Positions 42,557 through 51,455 of a DNA stretch of 64,000 nucleotides are shown here, piece by piece (positions within the stretch are counted from its first letter, which is position 1; every line of letters starts with the position of its first letter). A model generated the notes under the pieces. That model saw only the letters and a list, made by a program, of their open reading frames with translations. It was not told the DNA's origin and did no database searches. Made by a program: the position numbers and the translations under genes. The stretch spans positions 106,674 to 170,673 of the forward strand of contig NZ_WTLI01000012.1 in assembly GCF_011421635.1 (NCBI RefSeq). Reading direction: 5' to 3'. Source of the DNA: Paenibacillus turpanensis. Its GTDB lineage: Bacteria; Bacillota; Bacilli; Paenibacillales; YIM-B00363.

Positions 42557-43531
42557 ATGAAAGCGATTGTAGTTACTGCCTTTGGCGGGTCGGAGCATAT
42601 GCATTATACAGAAATGGAGATTCCCGCGATTGCGCCGACACAGGTTCTCATTCGTGTGGAAGCGACAAGTGTGAATTTTGCAGACATCAAGACCAGGTAT
42701 GGGAAAAAAGGGGCGGGCCCGCTGCCATATATCCCCGGGCTGGATGCCGCGGGGGTAATAGTGCAGGTTGGCGAGCAGGTGAAGGGGCTTCGCGTCGGGC
42801 AGCGGGTTGCCGCATTCCCAGTAGGGGGTTCTTACGCTGAATATGCCGCTGCGGAAGAGGTGCTGACGTTTGCGCTGCCGGACGGCATTGATTTTGAAAC
42901 AGCCGCGGCGTGTCCGACGGTATCGTTTACCGCCTACAAGCTGCTGGCCGATGTGGGACGGCTTCAAGGCGGAGAAACGGTGCTGATCCACGCTGCAGCC
43001 GGCGGAGTTGGAACGACAGCGATTCAGCTGGCGAAAAGGCTTGGCGCCGGTAAAGTCATCGGAACGGTAGGCAGCCAAAGTAAGGCCGCGGCGGCGATCG
43101 AGGCGGGAGCCGATCACGTCATTTGTTATGAGGACGGCCAGTTTTCCGAGCAGGTGAATGAGCTGACCGGCGGTCGCGGCGCCGATGTGATTTTGGACTC
43201 CATCTCGGGCTGGGTATCCGAGCAGAGCATGCTGTGTCTTGCGCCGTACGGCAGACTGGTTCATTTCGGCAACGCGGGCGGTAGAGCGGGAACGATTCTT
43301 ACCCAGGATCTGCACGCAAGCTGCCGGTCCGTTCTAGGCTTCAGCCTCGGAACGACTCGAAGCCAAAGGCCGCAGCTACTTCAGGAGACGGCGGAGAAGG
43401 TGTTCGGTTTTCTACAGGAGGGCAGCCTCAAAATGCAAATCGGCGGACGCTTTGCTTTGAAGGATGCTGCACAGGCGCATGATTGGGTGGAGAGCCGGCA
43501 GAGTACGGGGAAGACGCTGCTGGTTCCGTAG
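42557..43531 (+). CDS. Quinone oxidoreductase (zinc-free MDR family)
   Basis: A 324-aa medium-chain dehydrogenase/reductase of the QOR type: N-terminal GroES-like domain (VEATSVNFADIKTRYG, PGLDAAGVIVQVG) and an NADPH-binding Rossmann domain with AAAGGVGTTAIQLAK. The cysteine zinc ligands of alcohol dehydrogenases are missing, as expected for QORs. It likely reduces quinones or enones with NADPH in the cytoplasm. Strong AGGAGGC ribosome site. Single gene with its own terminator. Confidence 0.9.
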   Translation: MKAIVVTAFGGSEHMHYTEMEIPAIAPTQVLIRVEATSVNFADIKTRYGKKGAGPLPYIPGLDAAGVIVQVGEQVKGLRVGQRVAAFPVGGSYAEYAAAEEVLTFALPDGIDFETAAACPTVSFTAYKLLADVGRLQGGETVLIHAAAGGVGTTAIQLAKRLGAGKVIGTVGSQSKAAAAIEAGADHVICYEDGQFSEQVNELTGGRGADVILDSISGWVSEQSMLCLAPYGRLVHFGNAGGRAGTILTQDLHASCRSVLGFSLGTTRSQRPQLLQETAEKVFGFLQEGSLKMQIGGRFALKDAAQAHDWVESRQSTGKTLLVP

Positions 43532-43556
43532 ATTGGAAAGGTTCTCCTATATAAGA

Positions 43557-43590
43557 GAAGCAGCCTCCCTTTAGGGGCTGCTTCTTTTTA
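43557..43590. terminator. Terminator between convergent genes
   Basis: GAAGCAGCC (43557-43565) pairs with GGCTGCTTC (43576-43584), followed by TTTTTATT. Confidence 0.88.
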
Positions 43591-43627
43591 TTGTAGGATA
43601 GGGCGGATTGCATGCGAATACAGGTGC

Positions 43628-46600
43628 CTATCTCGGCGACAGCCATACGGAACGCAGCGTCAGCAAATCCTTCAGCTCGGTCGTTGTAAGCTCCGTAAGC
43701 CACTGCTCGCCGGAGCCGACCACCTTTAAGGATAAGTGCTGCTTTCGCTGGATCATTTCATCGATTCGCTCCTCCAGTGTGCCAAGCGTCACAAATTTGT
43801 GCACCTGCACATCCCGCTGCTGCCCGATGCGGTAGGCTCGATCCGTCGCCTGATTTTCCACCGCTGGGTTCCACCAGCGATCATAATGGAATACATGGTT
43901 GGCCGCTGTCAGGTTAAGGCCGGTGCCGCCCGCTTTCAGTGACAGTACGAAAATAGAAGCGCCTTGCCCGCTTTGGAAGTCGGCAATCATTTGGTCCCTG
44001 GCTGTTTTGGAAAGTCCTCCATGTAAAAAAGCGACATTTTCCTGAAGAGCTTCCTCCAAGGTATGTTGAATGAGATGTCCCATCTGAATATATTGTGTAA
44101 AAATAAGTGCGCGTTCCTTCTGATCCCGAGCTTCCTGCACCATTTCCATTAAGCGCAGCAATTTATCCGACCGTTCGGGCAGCGGTGCTTCCGGATCCGC
44201 GTCGCCGAGAAACAGGGAGGGATGCCCGCAAATTTGCTTCAGCTTCGTAAGGGAAGACAAGATGAGGCCGCGCCGTTCCATTGGAGGGAGCGTGTCGATT
44301 TTAGTGAAAATGGTATCGAGAACTCCCTCGTATAAAGCCGCTTGCTCGGGGGTAAGGCGGACATAAACATTGTTTTCCTGCTTTTCGGGCAGATCAAGCT
44401 GGATGGCCGGGTCCTGCTTCACCCGGCGCAGCAGGAACGGACGAATGAGCTGCTGCAGCTCTAAGGTTCTCTCATCATCTCCGGTCCTCTCGACTTGGCT
44501 CGTGTACCGGCTGTGAAAATCGGAGAGAGTGCCGAGATAGCCTGGATTGATAAAGTCAAAGATCGACCACAGCTCGGCCAAACGATTTTCTACAGGTGTT
44601 CCGGTTAAGGCAATCCGATGTCGCGCGGGAATCCGTTTGATCGCAGCCGTTTGCTTGGCATGCGGGTTTTTGATGTTCTGCGCTTCATCCAAACAGACGG
44701 ACGTCCATTCGATGGAGCAAAGCTCCTCTTCGTCAAGCTGGGCAAGCGTGTAGGAGGTTAAAATGACGTCAGCTTCGTTGGCCGCCCGGCTAAAGGCTGC
44801 GCCTTTGGGTCGATTTGCTCCGTAATGTAAAGCTACGCGTAAGGAAGGGGCGAAGCGCTCAAATTCTTTTTGCCAGTTACCGAGGACAGACGTAGGGCAA
44901 ATAAGCAGTGCGGGAGCGTCCCAGAGATCGCCGCGTTCCTTACGGTGCAGCAGGTACGTAATCAATTGAATGCTTTTCCCTAGCCCCATATCATCGGCAA
45001 GAATACCGCCTAATCCGCTGGTGCTCAAATACAGCAGCCATGATGAGCCGTGCATCTGATAAGGACGAAGAGTGGCCTGCAGGGTAAAAGGCGGCTCCAC
45101 AAGCGGCATCGATTGCTGCTCCAGCCGTCCGATCCGATGCTGCAGCTCCTCGGTCAAATCAACATGCATTTGCGGAGCATCGGTTGCGGACACGGGATGA
45201 ACGCCGTATTTTTGCCTCGCCTGCAGGGCGAGCGCTTCGCCTAGTCTCATACCGCTGCGGAACCGTTTGATCTGCCGCTTGAGCTGCGTAAGCATGGCGG
45301 GAGGCAGGGCAAGCCATTTGCCGTCCACTTGAATCAGATTCCGTTTTTGATCCAGCAGCTGTTGAAACTGGTCGGCGGACAGCTCGGTTTCGCCAAGAGA
45401 TACCCTCCAGTCGAAGCGGATGAGCTGCTCAGCGGAAAACATCGATGGACCTGATCCGGCAAGCATCGTTGCGCGAACGGCTGTTTTCGTTTGGAATGCT
45501 TCTTCCCACCAAGGAGGAAGCACAATCGACGCCCCAGCCGCGAGCAGAGCTTCTACGCCTTCTGTCAGCAGCTGAAAGGCTTCTTGATCGGTAAGCTCAG
45601 AACGGAATCGTGGAGCATGCTCAGCTTCGGTAATGCTCGAATGCTCGGTATGAAACGGCAGAAGCTCCTCCTCGGAGGCTGCAAGCCATGGAAGACAGCG
45701 GAGCCATTTCGTTTTTTCGCGGGAGAGCCTGCTTTCGAGATGAGGCTCCCATTTCGGAGGCAAATGCACCCTCTTGTGATCTTCCGCTGCGGCGGGGAGC
45801 GGGAAGCCGTCCCAATCGCATAATAGCTGCAGCTTCGGTTCGTCTATGGATTCAAGCTGAATCGCCAGCTTCCAAGGGGCTTCCGGCCGGTCGGGCTCCA
45901 ATAAATATAACGCTGGACGGAAGGGGGCGGCATCGGTAATCCAGCCGATCGCTTCCAGCCATTCCTCCTCTGTAGGGAGAATGGCTGCCGCAGCGTCGAC
46001 GCCGGCGTAGCCCGCGTCCACGGCGCCGCCACCGCGCGCCTGCGCGCCCGCAGCGGCCCCGCCCGGGATAGCGCCGAGCCGCCGCGCCGCGCCCGGGCCC
46101 GCGCCGCCGCCGCGCTCCGGCGCTGCTGCGCCTGCGCCCGCGCTGCGCGCGGCCGCCACTTCGCGCGCCCCGGCAGCCGCCTGCGGCACCGCCAAAACCG
46201 CGGCTAAGCGCCGCCACTCCGCAGGCCCGTCAGGCCCGGGCCCGCTGCGCACTGCACGGTCGAGCCAGCGCTCGACCGTCGCTACCGCTTGCGGCGCATA
46301 ACGCGCCTGCAGCGAAGCCCACTGCGGCTCCGCTTCCGCGGGGAGCCGCAGACCCGCGCGCAGGCCGCGCCCGGCCAGCCATGCGCCGTAGTCCGGCGCG
46401 GCCCAGCCGTTCGCAAGCGCGCGGCAAAGCAGCGGCGCCGCCTCCAGCGCAGGCGCAAGCTCCGCACTCCAGCGGAGCTTGCTGTGCAGCAGCGGCGATG
46501 GCGCCGCCAAATACTCGAGTGCCGCAGCAGCCGGCACCAGCAGTCCCTGCGCCCGCCCGGCATCGGGCCGAGCCGCCGCGGCTTCGCGCACCTCAAGCAG

Positions 46601-46756
46601 CGCCCCGTAAAACAGCGGAGCGTGCCAGCCGAACAAAAGCACGCGCAGCTCTTCCACGTCAACCGGCTTTCCGCCGCCGTTGACACCCCAGAGCAAAAAT
46701 CCGCCATCGCCGTCCAGCCACTCTCCGTGAACCGTAATCTCCGCATGAAGGATCAT
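43628..46756 (-). CDS. SNF2-family helicase (YwqA-like)
   Basis: A 1042-aa SWI/SNF ATPase. The N-terminal half is an SNF2-associated domain. The motor carries ADDMGLGKSIQ (Walker A), CLDEAQNIKN (DEAQ box), ALTGTPVENRL, then helicase-C motifs FLHGGLSKTARDQ, SLKAGGTGLNLTAANHV and QATDRAYRIGQQRDVQVHKFV. It probably remodels DNA-protein complexes in repair or transcription. Residues of about 175-255 (nt 45990-46230) are an extremely GC-rich Ala/Gly/Arg low-complexity stretch absent from the fold. ATG 46756 overlaps the stop of the SWIM gene upstream, an arrangement like B. subtilis ywqB-ywqA. Confidence 0.9.
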   Translation of the reverse strand: MILHAEITVHGEWLDGDGGFLLWGVNGGGKPVDVEELRVLLFGWHAPLFYGALLEVREAAAARPDAGRAQGLLVPAAAALEYLAAPSPLLHSKLRWSAELAPALEAAPLLCRALANGWAAPDYGAWLAGRGLRAGLRLPAEAEPQWASLQARYAPQAVATVERWLDRAVRSGPGPDGPAEWRRLAAVLAVPQAAAGAREVAAARSAGAGAAAPERGGGAGPGAARRLGAIPGGAAAGAQARGGGAVDAGYAGVDAAAAILPTEEEWLEAIGWITDAAPFRPALYLLEPDRPEAPWKLAIQLESIDEPKLQLLCDWDGFPLPAAAEDHKRVHLPPKWEPHLESRLSREKTKWLRCLPWLAASEEELLPFHTEHSSITEAEHAPRFRSELTDQEAFQLLTEGVEALLAAGASIVLPPWWEEAFQTKTAVRATMLAGSGPSMFSAEQLIRFDWRVSLGETELSADQFQQLLDQKRNLIQVDGKWLALPPAMLTQLKRQIKRFRSGMRLGEALALQARQKYGVHPVSATDAPQMHVDLTEELQHRIGRLEQQSMPLVEPPFTLQATLRPYQMHGSSWLLYLSTSGLGGILADDMGLGKSIQLITYLLHRKERGDLWDAPALLICPTSVLGNWQKEFERFAPSLRVALHYGANRPKGAAFSRAANEADVILTSYTLAQLDEEELCSIEWTSVCLDEAQNIKNPHAKQTAAIKRIPARHRIALTGTPVENRLAELWSIFDFINPGYLGTLSDFHSRYTSQVERTGDDERTLELQQLIRPFLLRRVKQDPAIQLDLPEKQENNVYVRLTPEQAALYEGVLDTIFTKIDTLPPMERRGLILSSLTKLKQICGHPSLFLGDADPEAPLPERSDKLLRLMEMVQEARDQKERALIFTQYIQMGHLIQHTLEEALQENVAFLHGGLSKTARDQMIADFQSGQGASIFVLSLKAGGTGLNLTAANHVFHYDRWWNPAVENQATDRAYRIGQQRDVQVHKFVTLGTLEERIDEMIQRKQHLSLKVVGSGEQWLTELTTTELKDLLTLRSVWLSPR

Positions 46757-48324
46757 GAGATGAGCTTTCCTTTCCTTAGTTCTTCCATTAAAGCGCGCAG
46801 CTTTCCGAACCTCGCGCTGAACTGGGTCATGAACAGCTGCCATTGCTTCATCTGCCCAAGCAGCATATACATGCTGCGCAGGCGAAGCAGATAACGAACC
46901 GCCAGCCGGTATGCCTCCCGCTGCTTTTGCCGGATGCATTGAGTGACGGCTTGATGGTACAAGGGAAGCAGCAAGGAGGGGTCCGAGCGCTCTACCTGCG
47001 CAAGCAGCTCCGCCTCTACATCAGCCGGAGTTAGACCCAGTGTCAGCAAAATGTCGACAAACTCGCGGAATCGTTTTTGCTCGATCAGTAATTCCGAATA
47101 TAAATAAAAGCTGCGGGGCAGCAGACTGCGCATCGCCTTCAGCTCTTCCTCCACCGTTCCGCAGGGCTCTCTAAGCTCGTTCCAGAAGCTGAAATAGCTG
47201 TACACATCCTCCTGCTCCGCATCGTCCATCGATGGAAGAAGCCACCCAAGCCACAGCCGCAGACGATCCCACTGCCCGCGTTCCCGAAAGGAATGCAAAT
47301 ACGGCAGCAGAAAAGCATAAATCGGTTCGTCGTTTGCTTCCTGCAGCATTTGCTTCGCAGAGGCGTCTTGTCCCCCCATAATCTCGAAATGGGCAAGCGC
47401 CGAGCGGATCGCTGTTAACGCGGCAGCTTTACTGCGTGCGGGGCCATTCTGAAGAGACTGAAGCAAGTACTGCTGCTCCTCTTCCTTCCATGCCCCGGTG
47501 TACAGCAGGCTCCACCAAAAATACCGATACACAAAGCCCCAATGAATATGAGGCTTCGCATTTTGAAAAGCGAGCTCCCGCAAAATCGGGATAAACGCTT
47601 GCAGCTGGGCACCGTTTTCCTTTTGGGCCCGCGCGATATCCATTTGGCTCACAGTATCCATTAGCCGGTGCATCAGCTCCAGGACCGATTGCTGATAGCC
47701 TTGTCCGTATATTTGCCGGTAAAGTCCGGTGGATGGCGAAGCAATCGCTTGTTCCCCTCGCTGCAGCAAATATAAGTACAGATGAAGCTTTGCGATCAAT
47801 TTAAGATTTCGGGAAAAGCCGGCGGTACGCTGTTCATGCTCCTTTTCGGCCCGTTGAATGAACTGTTCAAAGCTATATGCGGTATCGATCGTGACGGAAC
47901 GGTAGCTGGAGTGAAAAAACTGTGGCCATTGTTCATCAGCCGGAGTAGGAGAGGGGACACTGAGTACAGGAGAAGATTTTGGTGCGCCTTCGTCATACCA
48001 TTGAAGCCAGCTTTCCGGCTCGATGCCGAACTGCTGCAGCAAATAAAAGCATAATGCGGCTGTATGCTCGCAGGAAAACCCTTTTGCACATTCGCATTCA
48101 CTTAACGTTATGAAATCGGCGTTGAGCGACACAGAATACGTTGTTTTCCGTCCTAAAACAGAACCGACGCACAGCTGTCCGTCTTTGCTGACACAGGAAA
48201 GTACGGCCCCGTTTTGCAAATGAGCTATTCCCTTGCGCAGTACCGAGCGGGGAAAAAGGTCTGCCATCGCTTCACTAATATAAGTAAGCTGCTCTTCGGT
48301 GATCGTGAAGCCAGTTGAACGCAT
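46753..48324 (-). CDS. SWIM zinc-finger protein (YwqB-like)
   Basis: A 523-aa protein with a SWIM zinc finger near the N-terminus: SECECAKGFSCEH (Cys77, Cys79, Cys85, His87). The rest is mostly helical with no known domain. SWIM proteins beside SNF2 ATPases are thought to guide the motor to DNA or partners. ATG 48324 follows GGGAGGGAG with good spacing; a start 33 bp earlier has no ribosome site. It is translationally coupled to the helicase gene (ATGA overlap). Confidence 0.85.
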   Translation of the reverse strand: MRSTGFTITEEQLTYISEAMADLFPRSVLRKGIAHLQNGAVLSCVSKDGQLCVGSVLGRKTTYSVSLNADFITLSECECAKGFSCEHTAALCFYLLQQFGIEPESWLQWYDEGAPKSSPVLSVPSPTPADEQWPQFFHSSYRSVTIDTAYSFEQFIQRAEKEHEQRTAGFSRNLKLIAKLHLYLYLLQRGEQAIASPSTGLYRQIYGQGYQQSVLELMHRLMDTVSQMDIARAQKENGAQLQAFIPILRELAFQNAKPHIHWGFVYRYFWWSLLYTGAWKEEEQQYLLQSLQNGPARSKAAALTAIRSALAHFEIMGGQDASAKQMLQEANDEPIYAFLLPYLHSFRERGQWDRLRLWLGWLLPSMDDAEQEDVYSYFSFWNELREPCGTVEEELKAMRSLLPRSFYLYSELLIEQKRFREFVDILLTLGLTPADVEAELLAQVERSDPSLLLPLYHQAVTQCIRQKQREAYRLAVRYLLRLRSMYMLLGQMKQWQLFMTQFSARFGKLRALMEELRKGKLIS

Positions 48325-48690
48325 CCGGACTCCCTCCCATTCTCTCCAATCTTTCATTTATCTCTATGTTTTAATTGCGGCTTGCTGAACTAGATTCCGA
48401 ATAAAATAACAACACTTCTATCAATAAACAGTTATTGCATTTTTCATGTCAGCTTTCTTAGCATCGTCTTATATTAAAAATTATCTTACGGTATAGCGGG
48501 ATAGGGGTCAATGCTTCATTTTTAATAAATTTGAAAATAAATGACCGGACTGAAGATTGATTGATATTAATATTTGCCCGTTTGCTCAGCGCGGCGCAAC
48601 GTGGGCAAATGCACAATAGCACATCTACATAGCTAGACGTGCTGTTGAATGCCTGTTCTTGTTAAATGATGGTTAGTGGTGGGAACATTA
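48325..48690. other. Non-coding AT-rich gap with two inverted repeats
   Basis: No gene is seen. ATTTGCCC (48572-48579) pairs with GGGCAAAT (48603-48610), and a 14-bp stem lies at 48614-48647 (CAATAGCACATCTA / TAGACGTGCTGTTG, one mismatch and one wobble). Neither has a clear T-run; the second could still end the flavin reductase transcript. Confidence 0.5.
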
Positions 48691-49317
48691 TTACTGACGG
48701 ACAGGTGGTGCGAAGACTGGAGCTAATCTAGACGGGTGTACCTTTTCCCCGATACCATAAAACTCACAAAAATTCATGATCAGCGGATTCCACTTATCTG
48801 GATCGATATAATTCACCTCTCCATCCATCAATATCTGCTCGCTTATGTGCGACTTCACAATTTTCACCTCGATAGCAGCTAATGTACTCGGATCCTCTCC
48901 AAAATCATGAACACGTTTGACGATTGCTTCAAGTTGAACGGGGCACTCCTTAACACATGATGGTTTTACGATATCTGCTGGTGTTTGAGTCAATTGGGCT
49001 GTGCCAAATTTGTCTGGTTCATACTTATACCCCTGTTGTACTTTGTAATCAGGAACAGGATTACGTCCGGTGAGAAGAGCCAATCGATCTACAGCATGAA
49101 CAAGATCTACGGAAGGCAGGTTTAAGACACACTCGCGTTCACGCAGAAGATTTTGTACGGTTTGAGATCGGTTACTTATTCCAAGCATAAACGATTGATG
49201 CAGCGACCATGCAGATGAAATAGGGGCTAAATTTACCGAATTATCCTCGTTTAGAGTGCTGATTAGTACGACTGGAGTTCCGAAATAGAAAATTTTAGGT
49301 TCCACAATTTTATGCAT
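48691..49317 (-). CDS. Flavin reductase-like (FMN-binding split barrel) protein
   Basis: A 208-aa protein of the flavin reductase-like domain family: PKIFYFGTPVVLISTLNEDNSVNLAPISSAWSL is the conserved N-terminal barrel and FMN site; further blocks are NRSQTVQNLLRERECVLNLPS and VDRLALLTGRNPVP. It likely binds FMN and reduces flavins or small substrates. AAGGAGC ribosome site. It is divergent from adaA, and both are more AT-rich than their surroundings, so they may have arrived together. Confidence 0.83.
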   Translation of the reverse strand: MHKIVEPKIFYFGTPVVLISTLNEDNSVNLAPISSAWSLHQSFMLGISNRSQTVQNLLRERECVLNLPSVDLVHAVDRLALLTGRNPVPDYKVQQGYKYEPDKFGTAQLTQTPADIVKPSCVKECPVQLEAIVKRVHDFGEDPSTLAAIEVKIVKSHISEQILMDGEVNYIDPDKWNPLIMNFCEFYGIGEKVHPSRLAPVFAPPVRQ

Positions 49318-49467
49318 AGATAAGCTCCTTCACATTTGATTTTTCTCCATGATTTTAACAAGGGAATGAGATGGTGATCTTTCGAAATCTTGTTGTCTCA
49401 TTCAGAAATCTATAGGATAGGAGAGATTGTGAACTATAATAAACATGTGAGGAGGGATCTACTTATC

Positions 49468-50010
49468 ATGCTAGAAGAACACTGGCAAGCAATTGCCCAA
49501 TGCGATCGTTCATACGATGGGAAGTTTTTTTATGCGGTAAAGACTACAAGGATATTTTGTAGACCATCATGTAAATCACGAGTTCCAAACCGTGGTAATG
49601 TTGATATATTTATGTCTGTAGATGAAGCTATTCATGGGGGTTACAGAGTCTGTAAGAGATGTAGACCAGACCAGATTTTGTGTCCAGCAGAAGAATTGGT
49701 CTTCCAAATTACTGAGTTTTTAAATAAAAACTATAAAGAACACTTAACACTCAGCTTAATAGCAGAAAATTTTCACATCAATATGTATTACCTTCACCAC
49801 ACATTTAAACAGGTCTCAGGCATAACGATAATGGAGTATCTCATGAAAAAACGGATTGAAAAAGCAAAACAATTATTGGAAAACTCAAATTACACTATAA
49901 CGCGTATTGCTGTCATTATTGGATTTTCTAGCGCTGCGCATTTTTCGACTACATTTCGTAAACGGCTTGGAATGTCACCTTCGGAGTATCGTACAAGTTA
50001 CTGCATATAA
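49468..50010 (+). CDS. adaA: AdaA: methylphosphotriester-DNA methyltransferase and activator
   Basis: A 180-aa AdaA-type protein. The zinc-binding N-domain has IFCRPSCKSR (Cys31, Cys35) and VCKRCRPD (Cys62, Cys65); Cys31 is the methyl acceptor. The C-domain is an AraC-type helix-turn-helix (residues 78-178). Methylated phosphotriesters transfer their methyl group to it and turn it into an activator of the adaptive response. No alkyltransferase (adaB) or glycosylase gene lies beside it. ATG 49468 has AGGAGG 12 bases upstream; GTG 49429 with AGGAG at 6 bases is an equally plausible start. The gene is clearly AT-rich. Confidence 0.88.
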   Translation: MLEEHWQAIAQCDRSYDGKFFYAVKTTRIFCRPSCKSRVPNRGNVDIFMSVDEAIHGGYRVCKRCRPDQILCPAEELVFQITEFLNKNYKEHLTLSLIAENFHINMYYLHHTFKQVSGITIMEYLMKKRIEKAKQLLENSNYTITRIAVIIGFSSAAHFSTTFRKRLGMSPSEYRTSYCI

Positions 50011-50157
50011 CGTTTGCGGAGGAGCATTAATGTAGAGGCATATTCATAAAGGCCGTATGCCTGGGCTGAGGTAACGGTACCTTCAGTTTTTCAAACTCGG
50101 AAACCGCGTCAGATCAACAACTGTAGTCAACACTTTATTTTCTTCGGACACAAAAAA

Positions 50158-50186
50158 GGACCCGGGAGATATCACTCCCATGATCC
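50158..50186 (-). terminator. Terminator of the DoxX gene
   Basis: On the minus strand GGATCATGGGAG pairs with CTCCCGGGTCC around a 6-base loop, then TTTTTTG. Confidence 0.8.
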
Positions 50187-50194
50187 TTTCATCC

Positions 50195-50602
50195 TTAGCC
50201 TCTAAGCCATGCGTCGATGGAAAAGTCGCCCGCGCCAACAAGTGCAACGCCAATGACAGCGGCAATCAGCACCAAATGGTACTCATACCCATTCGAGGTT
50301 GCCCATAGGCCGTTCGCACCGTGAACCTTCACGATCGCGATCAGCATCGTCGCCACAATCAGCGCCGCTCCAAGACCGGTCAGCCATCCCGCGGCAAAAA
50401 GCAGTCCGCCGACAAGCTCGGAAGCTCCTGCGGCAAAGGCCATCGCCACGCCGGGCTTCATGCCAATCGACTCCATCCATCCGCCGGTGCCTTTGAGGCC
50501 GTAGCCGCCAAACCAACCAAACAGCTTTTGAACGCCGTGCCCGATAAATAACAAACCGATAATGACCCGAATAATCAATATACCTGCTGCTGCTGTAACC
50601 AT
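50195..50602 (-). CDS. DoxX family membrane protein
   Basis: A 135-aa four-helix membrane protein of the DoxX family (RVIIGLLFIGHGVQKLFGWFGG, AAGASELVGGLLFAAGWLTG, NGYEYHLVLIAAVIGVALVGAG). Bacillus relatives such as CatD take part in thiol, quinone and oxidative stress responses. ATG 50602 is chosen because AAGGAG lies 9 bases upstream; the longer frame would include the operator palindrome. An inverted repeat at 50632-50650 suggests control by a redox-sensing MarR/HxlR-type repressor. Confidence 0.85.
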   Translation of the reverse strand: MVTAAAGILIIRVIIGLLFIGHGVQKLFGWFGGYGLKGTGGWMESIGMKPGVAMAFAAGASELVGGLLFAAGWLTGLGAALIVATMLIAIVKVHGANGLWATSNGYEYHLVLIAAVIGVALVGAGDFSIDAWLRG

Positions 50603-50631
50603 GAATACCATCTCCTTGAGTTTGTAATAGT

Positions 50632-50650
50632 AACTTACGTTTTGTAAGTT
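50632..50650 (-). promoter_or_regulatory. Palindromic operator candidate upstream of DoxX
   Basis: AACTTAC-GTTTT-GTAAGTT is a perfect 7-5-7 inverted repeat 30 bp upstream of the DoxX start. Its symmetry and position suit an HxlR/MarR-type repressor; the regulator is not in the window. Confidence 0.6.
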
Positions 50651-50879
50651 TAAGTCGATGAACTGATCATAACTCCTCTCGCTTACTTTTGTCAAGCGGA
50701 TAATTTTTAGTGGGGTTTTATTCGTTTTAAGATTGACTACAACTGTTTAAAATACTGTGCAGTTCATGAATTGTTTGCCGTTCGGGCAAGCTATTCGTGT
50801 AATTCATTTCAACGATTTTTACAAACGAATTTTTGAAAAAAATTTAGAAAACGAAACTGTTCTGAAAGGAAGAATTACG

Positions 50880-51272
50880 ATGAGAGAAAATGCGATTTCT
50901 TTTCAATTTCCGGATCGTCATTCTGCCTATGCCGCTTTCGATACATTGGAAGAGCTCGGTTACGAGCCGAAAATAAGGGAAGAAAGCGGAAACTGCTGCG
51001 TTGATTTTGAAGTGGAACGCAACGACATAACCTCAGCACTGCAAATTGCCCAGTCGCATGGCGGCAAGCTGCTGGAGACGAAGGACTATCCTACGGAGCT
51101 AAGCGCCTATAACAGCGCTTATGGGATGGATGAGATTCGGATTCCCGCCCACACCGTGAACGAAGATTGGCCGGAGCATTATGCGACTGCGGGAAGCGAT
51201 GCGGATGAGAACGGGGTTTTTGACCCGGGAGGAGATTCTTACGATCATTTTGAGCCGGGGATCCGTCTGTAG
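50880..51272 (+). CDS. Hypothetical acidic protein with ferredoxin-like N-terminus
   Basis: A 130-aa protein that I do not recognise. Residues 1-65 look like a beta-alpha-beta ferredoxin-like fold (AISFQFPDRHSAYAAFDTLEELGYEPKI ... CCVDFEVERNDITSALQIAQSHGG). The C-terminal half is acidic and probably disordered, ending in DPGGDSYDHFEPGIRL. ATG 50880 has GAAAGGAAG upstream; a longer frame begins at 50757 without a ribosome site. No signal peptide. Confidence 0.7.
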   Translation: MRENAISFQFPDRHSAYAAFDTLEELGYEPKIREESGNCCVDFEVERNDITSALQIAQSHGGKLLETKDYPTELSAYNSAYGMDEIRIPAHTVNEDWPEHYATAGSDADENGVFDPGGDSYDHFEPGIRL

Positions 51273-51311
51273 CAACCATTTTTGACTTTCATACGCGGTT
51301 CAAACCCATGC

Positions 51312-51342
51312 AAAAGCCTCGGAAGCGAATTCCGGGGCTTTT
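51312..51342 (+). terminator. Intrinsic terminator
   Basis: AAAAGCCTCGGAA pairs with TTCCGGGGCTTTT (one wobble); the end of the stem supplies the T-run. Confidence 0.8.
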
Positions 51343-51455
51343 CGTATAGAAACGAAAATTATTTTATAAGACCCTATTTACGAACCTGAAATAATTCCTT
51401 ATAATACAATAAAACATAGTGGTTTACTCGGGATTATGGAGAGGGGATAAAAAAG

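Noticed and set aside
45844..46894. Several long Arg/Ala-rich frames on both strands
   Set aside because: Products of the extreme GC content in the SNF2 gene; the helicase frame alone joins conserved domains on both sides.
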